Shown piece by piece: positions 7,442-16,413 of a stretch of 64,000 nt of DNA (position 1 is its first letter; every line of letters begins with the position of its first letter). A program made the translations under genes and the position numbers. The notes under the pieces are model-generated. The model was not told the origin of the DNA. It searched no databases and saw only the letters and a program-made list of their open reading frames with translations. Source of the DNA: Bradyrhizobium commune (GTDB lineage: Bacteria; Pseudomonadota; Alphaproteobacteria; Rhizobiales; Xanthobacteraceae); assembly GCF_015624505.1 (NCBI RefSeq), contig NZ_CP061379.1:6758001-6822000 (forward strand). Reading direction: 5' to 3'.

Positions 7442-8260
7442 TCAGGGCAAGGGACGGTTTCGAAAATGCGCGACAATGCTCGCATGACGATCGCGTCCCG
7501 CTGCCACCAGCACCCCGTGCGCCACTTCCCGGCGGTTATAGAGGATGGGTTCTCCGGAGAGGTCGCTCATCCTACCATCCGCTTCCTGCACGATCAAATC
7601 GGCCGCCGCAAGGTCCCAATCATGGCTGTTGCCCCCCGCAAAAGCCGCATCCAGCACGCCATTGGCAACCCGGCACAGGCGAAGCGCCAGCGAGCCGATT
7701 CGCGGATGCAGCTTGATGTCGCCGCCGAGCGTATTGAGCCGCTCGACCATCGGCTTCGGGCCGGCGACACGGGAGAAGTCGAGCGCGGCGCCGGGCGCGG
7801 CCGTGACCTGCCGGTCGTTGACCGTCGTGCCCCGGCCGCGGGCCGCGAAAAAGAACTCGTCACTGGTCGGCGCGAACACCGCGGCGAGCACGGGCGCGGA
7901 ATTCTCAACCAGCGCGACGCTGACGCACCATTCGTCATGGCCGTTGAGATAGTTGCGGGTGCCGTCGATGGGATCGACCACCCAGGTCAGCCGCCGTGAC
8001 AGCCGCGTGGAATCGTCGGCGCTCTCCTCCGACAGCCAGCCATAGTCGGGCGTGGCGGCACGCAGGCGCGCTTCGAGCAAATCGTTGACGGCGATGTCGG
8101 CTTCCGAGACCGGCGAGGATGCGCCCTTGATCCACTTCTTCAGCTCGGTGCGGAACATCGACTGCGCGAGGCTGCCCGCCTCCCGCACCGTGTCTTTCAG
8201 CAGTGCCGCGTCGTGCGTCAGGGTGGTTGCGTCGAGGGAGTTCGCGTCAGCGTCCGCCAA
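7442..8260 (-). CDS. Inositol monophosphatase family / 3'(2'),5'-bisphosphate nucleotidase-like
   Basis: A 272-residue magnesium-dependent phosphatase. The metal-binding motifs are all visible: WLSEES, then VVDPIDGTRNYLNG, and HDWDLAAADLIVQEADG near the C-terminus. Proteins like this are often named CysQ and act on 3'-phosphoadenosine 5'-phosphate, or act as inositol-phosphate phosphatases; the sequence alone does not decide. It overlaps the end of pmbA by 14 nt and precedes the DUF4170 gene by 59 nt, so it belongs to the same transcription unit. Confidence 0.88.
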   Translation of the reverse strand: MADADANSLDATTLTHDAALLKDTVREAGSLAQSMFRTELKKWIKGASSPVSEADIAVNDLLEARLRAATPDYGWLSEESADDSTRLSRRLTWVVDPIDGTRNYLNGHDEWCVSVALVENSAPVLAAVFAPTSDEFFFAARGRGTTVNDRQVTAAPGAALDFSRVAGPKPMVERLNTLGGDIKLHPRIGSLALRLCRVANGVLDAAFAGGNSHDWDLAAADLIVQEADGRMSDLSGEPILYNRREVAHGVLVAAGRDRHASIVAHFRNRPLP

Positions 8261-9644
8261 GCGTCAAACCCTCGATGCGCACCGTCGGCGCATTGATGCC
8301 GTAGCGGAACTCGAGATCGTTGGCCGGCTGCATCGACTTGAAGATCTCGAACAGATGGCCGGCGATCGTGACCTCGCTGACGGGATAGGTCAGCTCGCCG
8401 TTCTCGATCCAGAAGCCGGAGGCGCCGCGGCTGTAATCGCCGGTGACGCCATTGACGCCGGAGCCGATCAGGTCGGTGACGTAAAAGCCCTGCTTGATGT
8501 CGGAGATCAGTTCCTTCGGCGTCGGAGAGCCGGCTTCGAGATGCAGATTATACGGCCCGGGCGACGGCGAGGACGAGACGCCGCGATGGGCATGGCCGGT
8601 GGTGGTCAGCCCGAGCTCGCGCGCGGTGGCGCAGTCGAGCAGCCAGGTCGTCAGCACGCCCTCGTCGATCAGCGCGATCTTCTTCACCGCGACGCCTTCG
8701 GCGTCAAAAGTCTGCGAGCGCAGGCCGCGCTTGCGCAGGGGATCGTCGATGATGCGGATGTTTTTGGCGAACAGCTGCTGGCCGAGCTTGTCCTTCAGGA
8801 AGCTGGTCTTGCGCGCGATCGAGGCGCCGTTGATGGCGCCGACGACATGGCCGACCAGCGAGCCGGCGACGCGCGGGTCGAACACGACCGGCACCTTGCA
8901 GGTCTCGACCTTGCGCGGGTTGAACCGCGCCACGGTGCGCTCGCCGGCGGAACGGCCGACGATCTCAGGCGACAGCAGATCGGCGCCATGCGGCGCAGAG
9001 GTGAAGTCGTAATCGCGCTCCATGCTGGTGCCTTCGCCGACGATCGCGGTCGCCGAGATGCCCTGGCTGGAACGCAAGTAAGAACCGTGGAAGCCGGTCG
9101 AGGTGACGAGCACCATGCCGCCCATGCCGGCCGAGGCCGAGGCGCCGCCGGATTTGGCCACACCCTTCACGGCGAGGGCTGCGGCTTCCGCTTCCAGCGC
9201 GCGGCGCTCGAGCTCGGCGGTTGCCGGAATATCGGGATCGAGCAGATCGAGCTCGGGGAAGTCGCGCGCGAGCAGCGCGGGATCGGCCAGCCCGACATAT
9301 TTGTCGTCGGGCGCGACGCGTGCCATTGCCACCGCGCGCTCGGCAAGCTTGGTGACGGCGTCGCCGCTGGCGTCATTGGTCGACACCACTGCCTGGCGCC
9401 GGCCGACCAGCACGCGCAGGCCGACATCGTCGCCCTCGGACCGCTCGGATTCCTCGACGCGGCCGTCGCGCACCTCGACGCCCTGCGAGACGCCGCGCAC
9501 TGCGACCGCATCGGCCGCATCCGCGCCGGCGCGCTTGGCCGCCTCCACCAGCCGCTGTGCGAGATCCGACAGCGCGGACTGATCGAACAGGTCGCGATTG
9601 GTTTTGGGCGAAAGCGTCGAGCTTGCGGATGGTGAAGAGTTCAC
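8247..9644 (-). CDS. pmbA: TldD/PmbA family protein, PmbA (TldE)-like
   Basis: A 465-residue protein of the TldD/PmbA family. In E. coli PmbA and TldD form a metalloprotease that processes peptides such as microcin B17 and degrades CcdA. The SSPSPGPYNLHLE segment is typical of the PmbA partner, and the HExxH-type zinc motif of TldD is absent, as usual for PmbA. The GTG at 9644 was chosen because the N-terminal helix begins shortly after it. It is the first gene of the operon that ends with lpxK; no tldD is in the window. Confidence 0.88.
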   Translation of the reverse strand: MNSSPSASSTLSPKTNRDLFDQSALSDLAQRLVEAAKRAGADAADAVAVRGVSQGVEVRDGRVEESERSEGDDVGLRVLVGRRQAVVSTNDASGDAVTKLAERAVAMARVAPDDKYVGLADPALLARDFPELDLLDPDIPATAELERRALEAEAAALAVKGVAKSGGASASAGMGGMVLVTSTGFHGSYLRSSQGISATAIVGEGTSMERDYDFTSAPHGADLLSPEIVGRSAGERTVARFNPRKVETCKVPVVFDPRVAGSLVGHVVGAINGASIARKTSFLKDKLGQQLFAKNIRIIDDPLRKRGLRSQTFDAEGVAVKKIALIDEGVLTTWLLDCATARELGLTTTGHAHRGVSSSPSPGPYNLHLEAGSPTPKELISDIKQGFYVTDLIGSGVNGVTGDYSRGASGFWIENGELTYPVSEVTIAGHLFEIFKSMQPANDLEFRYGINAPTVRIEGLTLGGR

Positions 9645-9774
9645 GAACGAAATCCTGTCGGGGCGGGGTTCGGGCTTGGGACGGCCAAACCCACCAGATG
9701 TGCCCAAATGGTGCGGACTTCAAGCATTTTCAGCCTGTCAAAAGCTCAGATTCGCAGCTTCCGCGCAACGTCTC

Positions 9775-9810
9775 GTCAATCATGCGCGCCAAGCTCTTGT
9801 CAATCATGCG
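9775..9810. repeat. Two direct copies of GTCAATCATGCG
   Basis: GTCAATCATGCG occurs at 9775-9786 and 9799-9810, a 24-bp period, in the divergent region between pmbA and the DUF6101 gene. Two copies on the same face of the helix could be a regulator site, or chance. Confidence 0.35.
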
Positions 9811-9917
9811 TGGCGGTGACGCTGGATTAACCAGCCTTTTTAAGCGGTTTCCGAAAAGCGCGCGCTAAGGTCCTCGCATCGACCGGGAACATAATCCTGG
9901 CGGGGAGAACGAAAGCC

Positions 9918-10436
9918 GTGAGGCGTCAAACAGCAACATGCGGGGCCAACCCCGCTGGGTCGAGCCGCTCACTGCGGCTCGACCCTCTTTCCCTTCCGGT
10001 CCGCTTCGATGCGCATGACCCGCGCGCCGACGGATATGTCCGGCAGATCGAGCTTCATCGCGAACGCGTCGTGCTGCGCCGTGCCGTCCGCGGCATGCAG
10101 ATGGCGATCAACGTCCGCGTCAGCGACTTCACCGGCGTTGCCTTGCGCGGCAACGACGAGGCCCAGACCCTGGTGCTGGTGCACCGCGATCCCTCGCTCT
10201 CGGTTCCGCTGCTGGTCAGCGCCGATGGCGACGAGCTTGCGGAAGCCTGGGCGATCTGGAGCGAAATCTTCGCTCTGCCGCAGCTCGACGAAGGCGCCCG
10301 CAAGCCCGCTCCGCGCCGCCGCCGCGCCAACGCGATCCGCGCCCGCCGCCCGAAATTCTTGATGCGCCGGCGCATCGCCATGGCGCGCCAGCTGCCGATC
10401 CATCGCGACGAGCGCGAGATCATCGCACGGACCTGA
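9918..10436 (+). CDS. DUF6101-like conserved hypothetical protein
   Basis: A 172-residue protein starting at GTG, preceded by GGGAGAAC about 9 nt upstream. It has a predicted beta-rich middle (HRERVVLRRAVRGMQMAINVRVSDFTGVAL) and a basic Arg-rich tail (APRRRRANAIRARRPKF). I recall the family as DUF6101 of Bradyrhizobium relatives; the number is less certain than the conservation. No signal peptide or membrane segment is present. It is convergent with ubiA, 7 nt apart. Function unknown. Confidence 0.75.
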   Translation: MRRQTATCGANPAGSSRSLRLDPLSLPVRFDAHDPRADGYVRQIELHRERVVLRRAVRGMQMAINVRVSDFTGVALRGNDEAQTLVLVHRDPSLSVPLLVSADGDELAEAWAIWSEIFALPQLDEGARKPAPRRRRANAIRARRPKFLMRRRIAMARQLPIHRDEREIIART

Positions 10437-10443
10437 AGCGAAG

Positions 10444-11376
10444 CTACGCCGCCCGCATCACCGCGTCGGCGAGCAATCCTGCAAGCAGCAACAGCCCCGC
10501 TTTCTTGTTCGACTTGAACAGGCGGAGACAAAGCGCGGGATCGTCGATCCTGAGCCGCACGATCTGCGACGCCAGATGCGCAGCGAAGGCCGCAAGCCCG
10601 AGCCAGGCCGGCCAGCGCGCATCGCTAGACGCCAGCGCCACACCGATCAGCATCACCGCTAGGCCGTAGAACAGGATCAGAGCCTGGTGCGTATGCGCGC
10701 CGAACAGGCGTGCGGTCGATTTGACGCCGATCAGCGCGTCGTCCTCGGCGTCCTGATGCGCGTAGATCGTGTCATAGCCGATCACCCAGGTGATCGCGCC
10801 GGCATAGAGCACCAGCGCCGTCACATCGATGCGTCCGAAGGTGACGGCAAATCCCATCAACGCGCCCCAGGAGAAGGCGAGGCCCAGGAAGACCTGCGGC
10901 CACCAGGTAATCCGCTTCATGAAGGGATAGATCGCGACGATCAGAAGCGAGGCGATGCCGGTCGCAACCGCGAAGCGGTTGAATTGCAGGAGCACCACGA
11001 GCCCGATCAGCGCCTGCGCGACCATGAAGGCCAGCGCCTGCTTCGTGCTCAGCTGCCCCGACGGCAGCGGCCGCGAGCGCGTGCGCTCGACCCTGGCATC
11101 GAGATCGCGGTCGGTGATGTCGTTCCAGGCGCAACCGGCGCCGCGCATCGCGAAGGCGCCGACGAAGAACAGGATGATGGTGAGCGGCAGGCGGCTGACG
11201 TCGTGCGCCATCGCACTCGCGAGCGCCGCCGACCACCAGCACGGCATCAGCAACAGCCATGAGCCGATCGGACGATCGAAGCGCGACAGCCGCAGATACG
11301 GTCGCGCCCATGGCGGCGCGAGCGTATCGACCCAGTTGCCGGTGGAATCGGCAACGCGGGCGCTCACGTCGCTCAT
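10444..11376 (-). CDS. ubiA: 4-hydroxybenzoate polyprenyltransferase
   Basis: A 310-residue inner-membrane prenyltransferase that adds the polyprenyl tail to 4-hydroxybenzoate in ubiquinone synthesis. Both Asp-rich motifs are present: NDITDRDLDARVERT, and the second at YDTIYAHQDAEDD, which bind magnesium-diphosphate. Seven to nine hydrophobic segments follow the UbiA pattern. The ATG overlaps the stop of the upstream gene as ATGA, so it is cotranscribed with that secreted protein. Confidence 0.94.
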   Translation of the reverse strand: MSDVSARVADSTGNWVDTLAPPWARPYLRLSRFDRPIGSWLLLMPCWWSAALASAMAHDVSRLPLTIILFFVGAFAMRGAGCAWNDITDRDLDARVERTRSRPLPSGQLSTKQALAFMVAQALIGLVVLLQFNRFAVATGIASLLIVAIYPFMKRITWWPQVFLGLAFSWGALMGFAVTFGRIDVTALVLYAGAITWVIGYDTIYAHQDAEDDALIGVKSTARLFGAHTHQALILFYGLAVMLIGVALASSDARWPAWLGLAAFAAHLASQIVRLRIDDPALCLRLFKSNKKAGLLLLAGLLADAVMRAA

Positions 11377-12047
11377 CGGGTGAGGACGTTGCCGTTAAGC
11401 GTGTCGAAGGTGCTGCCGCCCTTCTTGCCGGCATTGGCCTCGGGCGCCGAGCCCGAACCCAAGACCTCGCTCAGAGACGGGCCGGCCGGACCGCGCGGCT
11501 GGTTCTGCATCTGCTGCGCAACGTTGCAGACCTTCGCCTGCATGGCCTCTGTGTTCTTGTGGCCGTTCTTCATCTGGTCGCCGACCTGGGCCGGAATCCC
11601 GCATTTGGCGGCATTCGCCTCGACATACTTGATCATCTTGAATTCGGCCTGACTGAAATTCTTGATCAGCTTGCAGGCCTCGTCCGGCGCAGCATGACGG
11701 TCGCTCGCGGCCTTGATCAGCTTGCCGCGTTTCTCGGCTTCCTCGCGCAGCGGCATAAAAGCCTTCATGCAATCCTCGCCGGGGCCGCCCTGCGTCGGCG
11801 GAGCTGCGCTGAAGCCGCCTCCACCGATCGGAGCAGCGCCGTTGGCGGGGAAGGAGGCTTGCGGCGCGGTGCCGACGGATGCGACCGGGGCCGAGCCGTT
11901 CACGGGCGGAAACGCGGAATCGGGCGCAGTCTGACCTGGCAGCGGCGCCGGGAATCCCTGGGCCTGAGCGCCCGCGGCACCCATGACAACCATGGGGATG
12001 GTGACCATGGCGGCGGCGATCGGAACCATCAAACGACGGATCATCAA
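11373..12047 (-). CDS. Secreted hypothetical protein upstream of ubiA
   Basis: A 224-residue exported protein. It has a signal peptide (1-29, ending GAQAQG), a low-complexity Pro/Gly/Ala region (30-92), then a compact domain with four cysteines (GEDCMKAF, DEACKLI, AAKCGIP, AKVCNVA), likely two disulfides. The four-cysteine domain recurs in rhizobial hypotheticals, but I know no function. It shares an ATGA overlap with ubiA, which is probably organisational rather than functional. Confidence 0.75.
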   Translation of the reverse strand: MMIRRLMVPIAAAMVTIPMVVMGAAGAQAQGFPAPLPGQTAPDSAFPPVNGSAPVASVGTAPQASFPANGAAPIGGGGFSAAPPTQGGPGEDCMKAFMPLREEAEKRGKLIKAASDRHAAPDEACKLIKNFSQAEFKMIKYVEANAAKCGIPAQVGDQMKNGHKNTEAMQAKVCNVAQQMQNQPRGPAGPSLSEVLGSGSAPEANAGKKGGSTFDTLNGNVLTR

Positions 12048-12254
12048 GATAGTCTCTCCGGCAGGAGCTACGGGGTTCGGCGTCTTCCCAATTGAAGCGC
12101 AACCAGCGTGTTCGCTTTTTTACGATTCCCACCGGCGCTTAACAACCCGTCGAATAGGGCAATAGCGCGGCGCGGAGACGCACCAGTTTGGCAATATTTA
12201 CCCCCGAAATGGCTGCTTTCGGTTAAGAACGGCGGCAAATCGGACTTTTGATCA

Positions 12255-13001
12255 ATGCCTGCCTTCGATTTTCGCGGCCCTCGCCTGTTCATCGACGCCC
12301 CCCTCGCCCAGGACACCAGGGTCGAGCTCGACCGTGACCAGAGCAATTATCTCGGCAATGTGCTCCGGCTGGCCGCAGGCGCCGAGGTGCTGGCCTTCAA
12401 CGGCCGCGACGGCGAATGGCAGGCCGCGATCGAGGGCCGGAAGCGGCCGGACGTCCTGGTGATCCTCCAGCAGACCCGCCCCCAGGACCGGCTACCCGAC
12501 CTCGCCTACGTCTTCGCCCCGCTCAAGCATGCCCGGCTGGATTACATGGTCCAGAAGGCCATCGAGATGGGGGCCGCCACGCTGCAACCGGTCCTGACCC
12601 GGTTCACCCAGGCCTCCCGCGTCAACACCGAGCGGATGCGCGCCAACGTGGTCGAGGCAGCGGAACAGTGTGGCATTTTGAGCATCGCCGCGGTTGCCGA
12701 ACCGGTGCCGCTGGAGCGGTATCTCAGTCAGCGCCCCGCGGGCCGCCTGCTCATCTTCTGCGACGAGGCAGCGGAGGTCCAAAGCCCCGTTCAAAGCCTG
12801 CAAGACGCAAGCAAGGCCGGCCAGGGCGTCGACGTGCTGATCGGCCCTGAAGGCGGCTTTGCCGAGGAAGAGCGCGCGCTGCTGCTGCGGCAGCCGAACA
12901 TCCTAAGGCTGGCCATGGGTCCGCGGATCATGCGGGCTGACACCGCCGCGGTGGCAGCGTTGGCGCTGGTGCAGGCGGTGCTGGGCGATTGGGGCGGCTA
13001 A
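12255..13001 (+). CDS. rsmE: 16S rRNA (uracil-1498-N3)-methyltransferase RsmE
   Basis: A 248-residue SPOUT-class methyltransferase that methylates U1498 of 16S rRNA. The N-terminal PUA-like part contains RDQSNYLGNVLRL. The C-terminal knot has LIGPEGGFAEEE (about 195-206), followed by LRLAMGPRIMRADTAA, which corresponds to the SAM-binding GxRILRxETA block with Met and Asp substitutions. It is transcribed from a divergent region shared with the ubiA operon. Its last codons overlap the convergent AraC gene by 4 nt. Confidence 0.94.
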   Translation: MPAFDFRGPRLFIDAPLAQDTRVELDRDQSNYLGNVLRLAAGAEVLAFNGRDGEWQAAIEGRKRPDVLVILQQTRPQDRLPDLAYVFAPLKHARLDYMVQKAIEMGAATLQPVLTRFTQASRVNTERMRANVVEAAEQCGILSIAAVAEPVPLERYLSQRPAGRLLIFCDEAAEVQSPVQSLQDASKAGQGVDVLIGPEGGFAEEERALLLRQPNILRLAMGPRIMRADTAAVAALALVQAVLGDWGG

Positions 13002-14008
13002 ATTGCCTCCCGCATCGCGCGATGCAGTGTCTCGGACGGCAACTCACCGAACGCCGCTCTGTAGCTCGCCGCGAACTCGCTCAAATGCCAGAAGCCGTGC
13101 GCAATCGCACAGGCCTTGACGCTGCGCCGCTCGGGGCCGATGCGCAGCTGCTTGCGCACCGACCAGAGCCGCAAGACCCGGCTGTAGCGATGCGGGCTCA
13201 TGCCGCAGATCGCCTGGGTCGCACTCTGGAGCGTGCGAACGGACACGCCCACGCGCTGCGCCATTTCGGTCGTCTTGTGCCAGATCGTCAGATCATTCCG
13301 GATCAATGCCTCCATCTCCGCAACGATCCGCCGATAGCTGTCCGCTGTGGAGTGCGCAGGCCCGCTGTTCACGCTGGTCCGGATGGCAGCATCGATCGTA
13401 CTGAGCAGGGATTGTTCGACAGCGGTTCGCGACGTCGGCCCGTCGAAAAAGTCTGGATCATAGGCTGCGGTTTCGAGCGCGGTCGAAATCGAGCGACGCA
13501 GGGAACCGAGCAGGTCCGATGCCGGCTTCAGCAAATAATAGCCGTCAGCCAGTTGCGCCCAAGGCTCACGCTCGGGCGAACTGAAATAGACAACGGCCAT
13601 CAGGCGCCCCTCCGGCTCATAGACCAGGCAGTCGGATTGCCCCTTGAGAATGACCACTGAACTACCGATGGTTTGCCCGTTGATGCGGGTCGCGCTCACG
13701 TCATCCATCGGCACCACCACCGCGACGGCATTCATCAGCTGATAGCCGCGAATGATCCGCGGGAACGTCTTCACCAGGGACAGGGTCAGGTTCGGCAGGC
13801 CGAGCCGGGCACGCATGATTGCAGTCGCCCCGGCAGACAAGGGCATGCTCGACGCACCCGCATATTTCTCGCTTTCGCCGAAATGATCGATGTCAAACGA
13901 TTGGAGCTCGAGCGCCGAGGATGCCCTGAGCCCCTGGAACGTCAATACGTCGTTCGCTGCTCTTCTTTGCGATCTGGCGCGGGCAATGTCGAGATGGCGT
14001 TGATCCAT
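12998..14008 (-). CDS. AraC family transcriptional regulator
   Basis: A 336-residue regulator. Residues about 1-200 form an unassigned sensor part like those with AraC-binding-domain-like sequence. The C-terminal DNA-binding part has MAQRVGVSVRTLQSATQAICGMSPHRYSR and a second helix-turn-helix around ACAIAHGFWHLSEFAASYRAAFGELPSE. The start at MDQRHLDI was chosen as closest to the domain; 14068 is also possible. It follows the winged-helix gene by 10 nt and is likely cotranscribed. Its target and inducer are unknown. Confidence 0.88.
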   Translation of the reverse strand: MDQRHLDIARARSQRRAANDVLTFQGLRASSALELQSFDIDHFGESEKYAGASSMPLSAGATAIMRARLGLPNLTLSLVKTFPRIIRGYQLMNAVAVVVPMDDVSATRINGQTIGSSVVILKGQSDCLVYEPEGRLMAVVYFSSPEREPWAQLADGYYLLKPASDLLGSLRRSISTALETAAYDPDFFDGPTSRTAVEQSLLSTIDAAIRTSVNSGPAHSTADSYRRIVAEMEALIRNDLTIWHKTTEMAQRVGVSVRTLQSATQAICGMSPHRYSRVLRLWSVRKQLRIGPERRSVKACAIAHGFWHLSEFAASYRAAFGELPSETLHRAMREAI

Positions 14009-14018
14009 GTCCGGCCGC

Positions 14019-14585
14019 TTACTTCGCCTTTCTCGCGGATGCAGCGTCCTTGGGGGCACGCAGATCATCCGGTCCGTTGATGCCGGCGCGCTTGAGATCG
14101 CGAAGCAGCTTCGTGAGCAGCAGCATGTTGGTCTTCTGCAGTTCGTGGTTGTTTCCGAACCTGAAGGCGTTCTGCTCGGTCACGATGAGTCCGGCTTTGG
14201 TCTCGGCGAGAATCTTTCGCCTCTTCAATCCGGTCACGCGACGGCGAACCGTCTCGAGTGGAAGGCTGAGAAAGCGCGAGAGTGCTGCACGAGACACTCC
14301 TTGCTTGATCACATCCGGCTCGACCGCGTGAATGCTGGAAAATTTCTCGTCCAGTGACGGATCGTTCATCACATTGATGACGTTCGCATTGAGAATCGCA
14401 TGAACGATGAGAAGGTCCATCGGGTCGAATTCGTCGTAGTACCGGAACATCTCGCTGATCGAGAACAGCATATAGGCGAGCGTATGTCGCGAGACCGTCC
14501 GAGTAATGTCTGATGCATTGCGCATGAATCGGAAACCAACATTCACATTGTAAACGAAGGCAGCGGCAAGCGGGTCATCCCGCAT
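14019..14585 (-). CDS. Winged-helix DNA-binding protein, family unassigned
   Basis: A 188-residue protein whose middle (SRAALSRFLSLPLETVRRRVTGLKRR, then ILAETKAGLIV) is a clear helix-turn-helix and wing. The N-terminal half is helical and aromatic-rich (FRYYDEFDPMDLLIVHAI). The tail is basic. An ATG at 14585 is preferred to a TTG at 14591. The local base composition is clearly lower in GC than the flanks. It precedes the AraC gene by 10 nt, so two regulators probably share one transcript. Confidence 0.7.
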   Translation of the reverse strand: MRDDPLAAAFVYNVNVGFRFMRNASDITRTVSRHTLAYMLFSISEMFRYYDEFDPMDLLIVHAILNANVINVMNDPSLDEKFSSIHAVEPDVIKQGVSRAALSRFLSLPLETVRRRVTGLKRRKILAETKAGLIVTEQNAFRFGNNHELQKTNMLLLTKLLRDLKRAGINGPDDLRAPKDAASARKAK

Positions 14586-14814
14586 ACCCAAAATGAGTAT
14601 GCGACAACTTGCCAGCCGTCCTCAATTTCTCATTGTGGCGTTGGCCTGCTGTTGCAGGTGCATTGAATCGCGTGGGTCGAGCAATTTCGCGATGGCAATG
14701 AGGACCGTCGGCGTGCGTGCCCGAGCGGTGCCTCCGAAACTTAAATGCACGACCGCCGGATCTAACCGTTTCGACGAGGCCCGCTCCATTCAGACGGCGG
14801 TCGCGCAGGATCAC

Positions 14815-15054
14815 ATGGCCATGGAAGACGGCATCGAATCCGACATGTGGCGACGCGAGGAATTGCGACTGATCAAAACGTTCATCGGGATCACGGACCC
14901 GCGCAAAAGGCAGAGGATTCTCGAACTGGCAGAGCAACTGGCGGACGAGGCGTCGTCAGACGCAGCAGGTCATGGTTTCGCCGCGACCGACGCGCCACTT
15001 GCAGGAGCGTCCGTCGGCGCTTCGGGCTCAGCTTGCGACGAAACCGGATGCTAA
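14815..15054 (+). CDS. Small protein resembling the C-terminus of an HTH regulator
   Basis: A 79-residue frame that starts MAMEDGIES and contains LIKTFIGITDPRKRQRILELAEQLA. This resembles the short helical tail seen after the DNA-binding domain of rhizobial XRE-type regulators, here without the domain. It may be a free-standing small protein or a remnant. An ATG at 14593 in the same frame would make it 153 residues, but the added part looks non-coding. It is divergent from the winged-helix gene. Confidence 0.45.
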   Translation: MAMEDGIESDMWRREELRLIKTFIGITDPRKRQRILELAEQLADEASSDAAGHGFAATDAPLAGASVGASGSACDETGC

Positions 15055-15258
15055 TGAAATAAGGTATCAAGCTACCTCACGGCAAACCCGAGCTTTGCCG
15101 CCCATCGATGGCTCAGCCTCGCTCCGATACTGTTAAGCGATTGATCTATTGGAGGTCGAAACCGCCATCGACCCATGCTAAGGGCTGCGCCAATCCGAGT
15201 GCCTCCCTTTGGCCTTCCCCTTGCCCAGCCCGGTTCCACCGGGCCGATGGACCCCGAG

Positions 15259-16413
15259 ATGACCGCGAGTGCCACCTCAAATGCTGCCGGCTCCGCCGCC
15301 TGGGCGGATACGCTGCTGTTGTCGTTCGGGCAGGCCGGCTACGTCCGGGCCGAGCCCGCCATCCTGCAACCGGCCGAGCCGTTCCTCGACCTCTCCGGCG
15401 AGGACATCCGCAAGAGCCTGTATCTGACGACGGATCTCTCGGGCGAGGAGCTCTGCCTGCGCCCGGATCTGACCATCCCCGTCGCGCGCGACTACCTCGC
15501 CTCGGGACGCGCCGGCCAGCCGGCCGGGTTCAGCTATCTCGGTCCGGTGTTCCGCTACCGCAGCGGCCAAGCCAGCGAATTCCTGCAAGCCGGCATCGAG
15601 TCGTTCGGCCGCCAGGACCGCGCCGCGGCCGATGCCGAAATGCTGGCGCTGGCGCTCGAGGCCACGTCGGCCTTCGGCGTCCCTGACGTCGAGATCCGCA
15701 CCGGCGACGTGGCGCTGTTCAACGCGTTGCTCGATGCGCTCGACCTCTACCCGGTCTGGCGCCGCCGGCTGGTCAAGGACTTCAACCGCAAGATCAGCCT
15801 GGAGCAGGATCTGGAGCGGCTGGCGCGCACGACCGCCACCACCCGCAGCGAATATGAGGGCGTGCTGGCTGCGCTCGCCGGCTCCGACCGCAAGGCGGCG
15901 CTCGCCTTCGTCACCGATCTGATGTCGATCGCCGGCACCACCAATGTCGGCGGCCGCACCACCGCCGAGATCGCCGACCGCTTCCTCGAGCAATCGACCT
16001 TGAAGGGCGGCGCGCTGCCGCGCGAGGCGATCGCCGTGCTAAAGCGCTTCCTGTCGATCGCGGGCAATCCGGACGACGCCATCGCCGAGCTGCGCGCGCT
16101 CACGGCTGACGCGAAGCTCGACATTGCCGCGGCGATCGACCAGTTCGAGAGCCGCGTCGGGTTCATGGCGGCGCGCGGCATCGACGTGAAGGCAACACGC
16201 TTCTCGACCGCGTTCGGGCGCGGCCTCGACTATTACACCGGCTTCGAGTTCGAGCTGCATCACAGGGGCAACGGCGCCGAGCCGCTGGTCGCCGGCGGTC
16301 GCTACGACCGGCTGCTGACGCAGCTTGGATCGTCCGAGCCAATCGCCGCCGTCGGCTTCTCGGTCTGGATCGACACGCTAACCCGGGTCGGCCGCAAGGA
16401 GCTCACATCATGA
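15259..16413 (+). CDS. hisZ: ATP phosphoribosyltransferase regulatory subunit HisZ
   Basis: A class II histidyl-tRNA-synthetase-like protein of about 384 residues that lacks aminoacylation function and serves as the regulatory subunit of the first enzyme of histidine synthesis. Visible blocks are [14 protein letters not shown], the motif-2-like [15 protein letters not shown], and [13 protein letters not shown] near the C-terminus. The start at 15259 follows family length; ATGs at 15247 and 15175 are alternatives. Its stop overlaps the hisG start as ATGA. Confidence 0.9.
   Translation: MTASATSNAAGSAAWADTLLLSFGQAGYVRAEPAILQPAEPFLDLSGEDIRKSLYLTTDLSGEELCLRPDLTIPVARDYLASGRAGQPAGFSYLGPVFRYRSGQASEFLQAGIESFGRQDRAAADAEMLALALEATSAFGVPDVEIRTGDVALFNALLDALDLYPVWRRRLVKDFNRKISLEQDLERLARTTATTRSEYEGVLAALAGSDRKAALAFVTDLMSIAGTTNVGGRTTAEIADRFLEQSTLKGGALPREAIAVLKRFLSIAGNPDDAIAELRALTADAKLDIAAAIDQFESRVGFMAARGIDVKATRFSTAFGRGLDYYTGFEFELHHRGNGAEPLVAGGRYDRLLTQLGSSEPIAAVGFSVWIDTLTRVGRKELTS

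Noticed and set aside
8052..9635. 527-codon plus-strand frame opposite pmbA
   Set aside because: Arg/Gly/Ala-rich antisense shadow; pmbA on the minus strand is a full family member.
13453..15100. FixK-type TTGAT-N4-ATCAA boxes or NifA sites
   Set aside because: No convincing match was seen in the intergenic regions examined.
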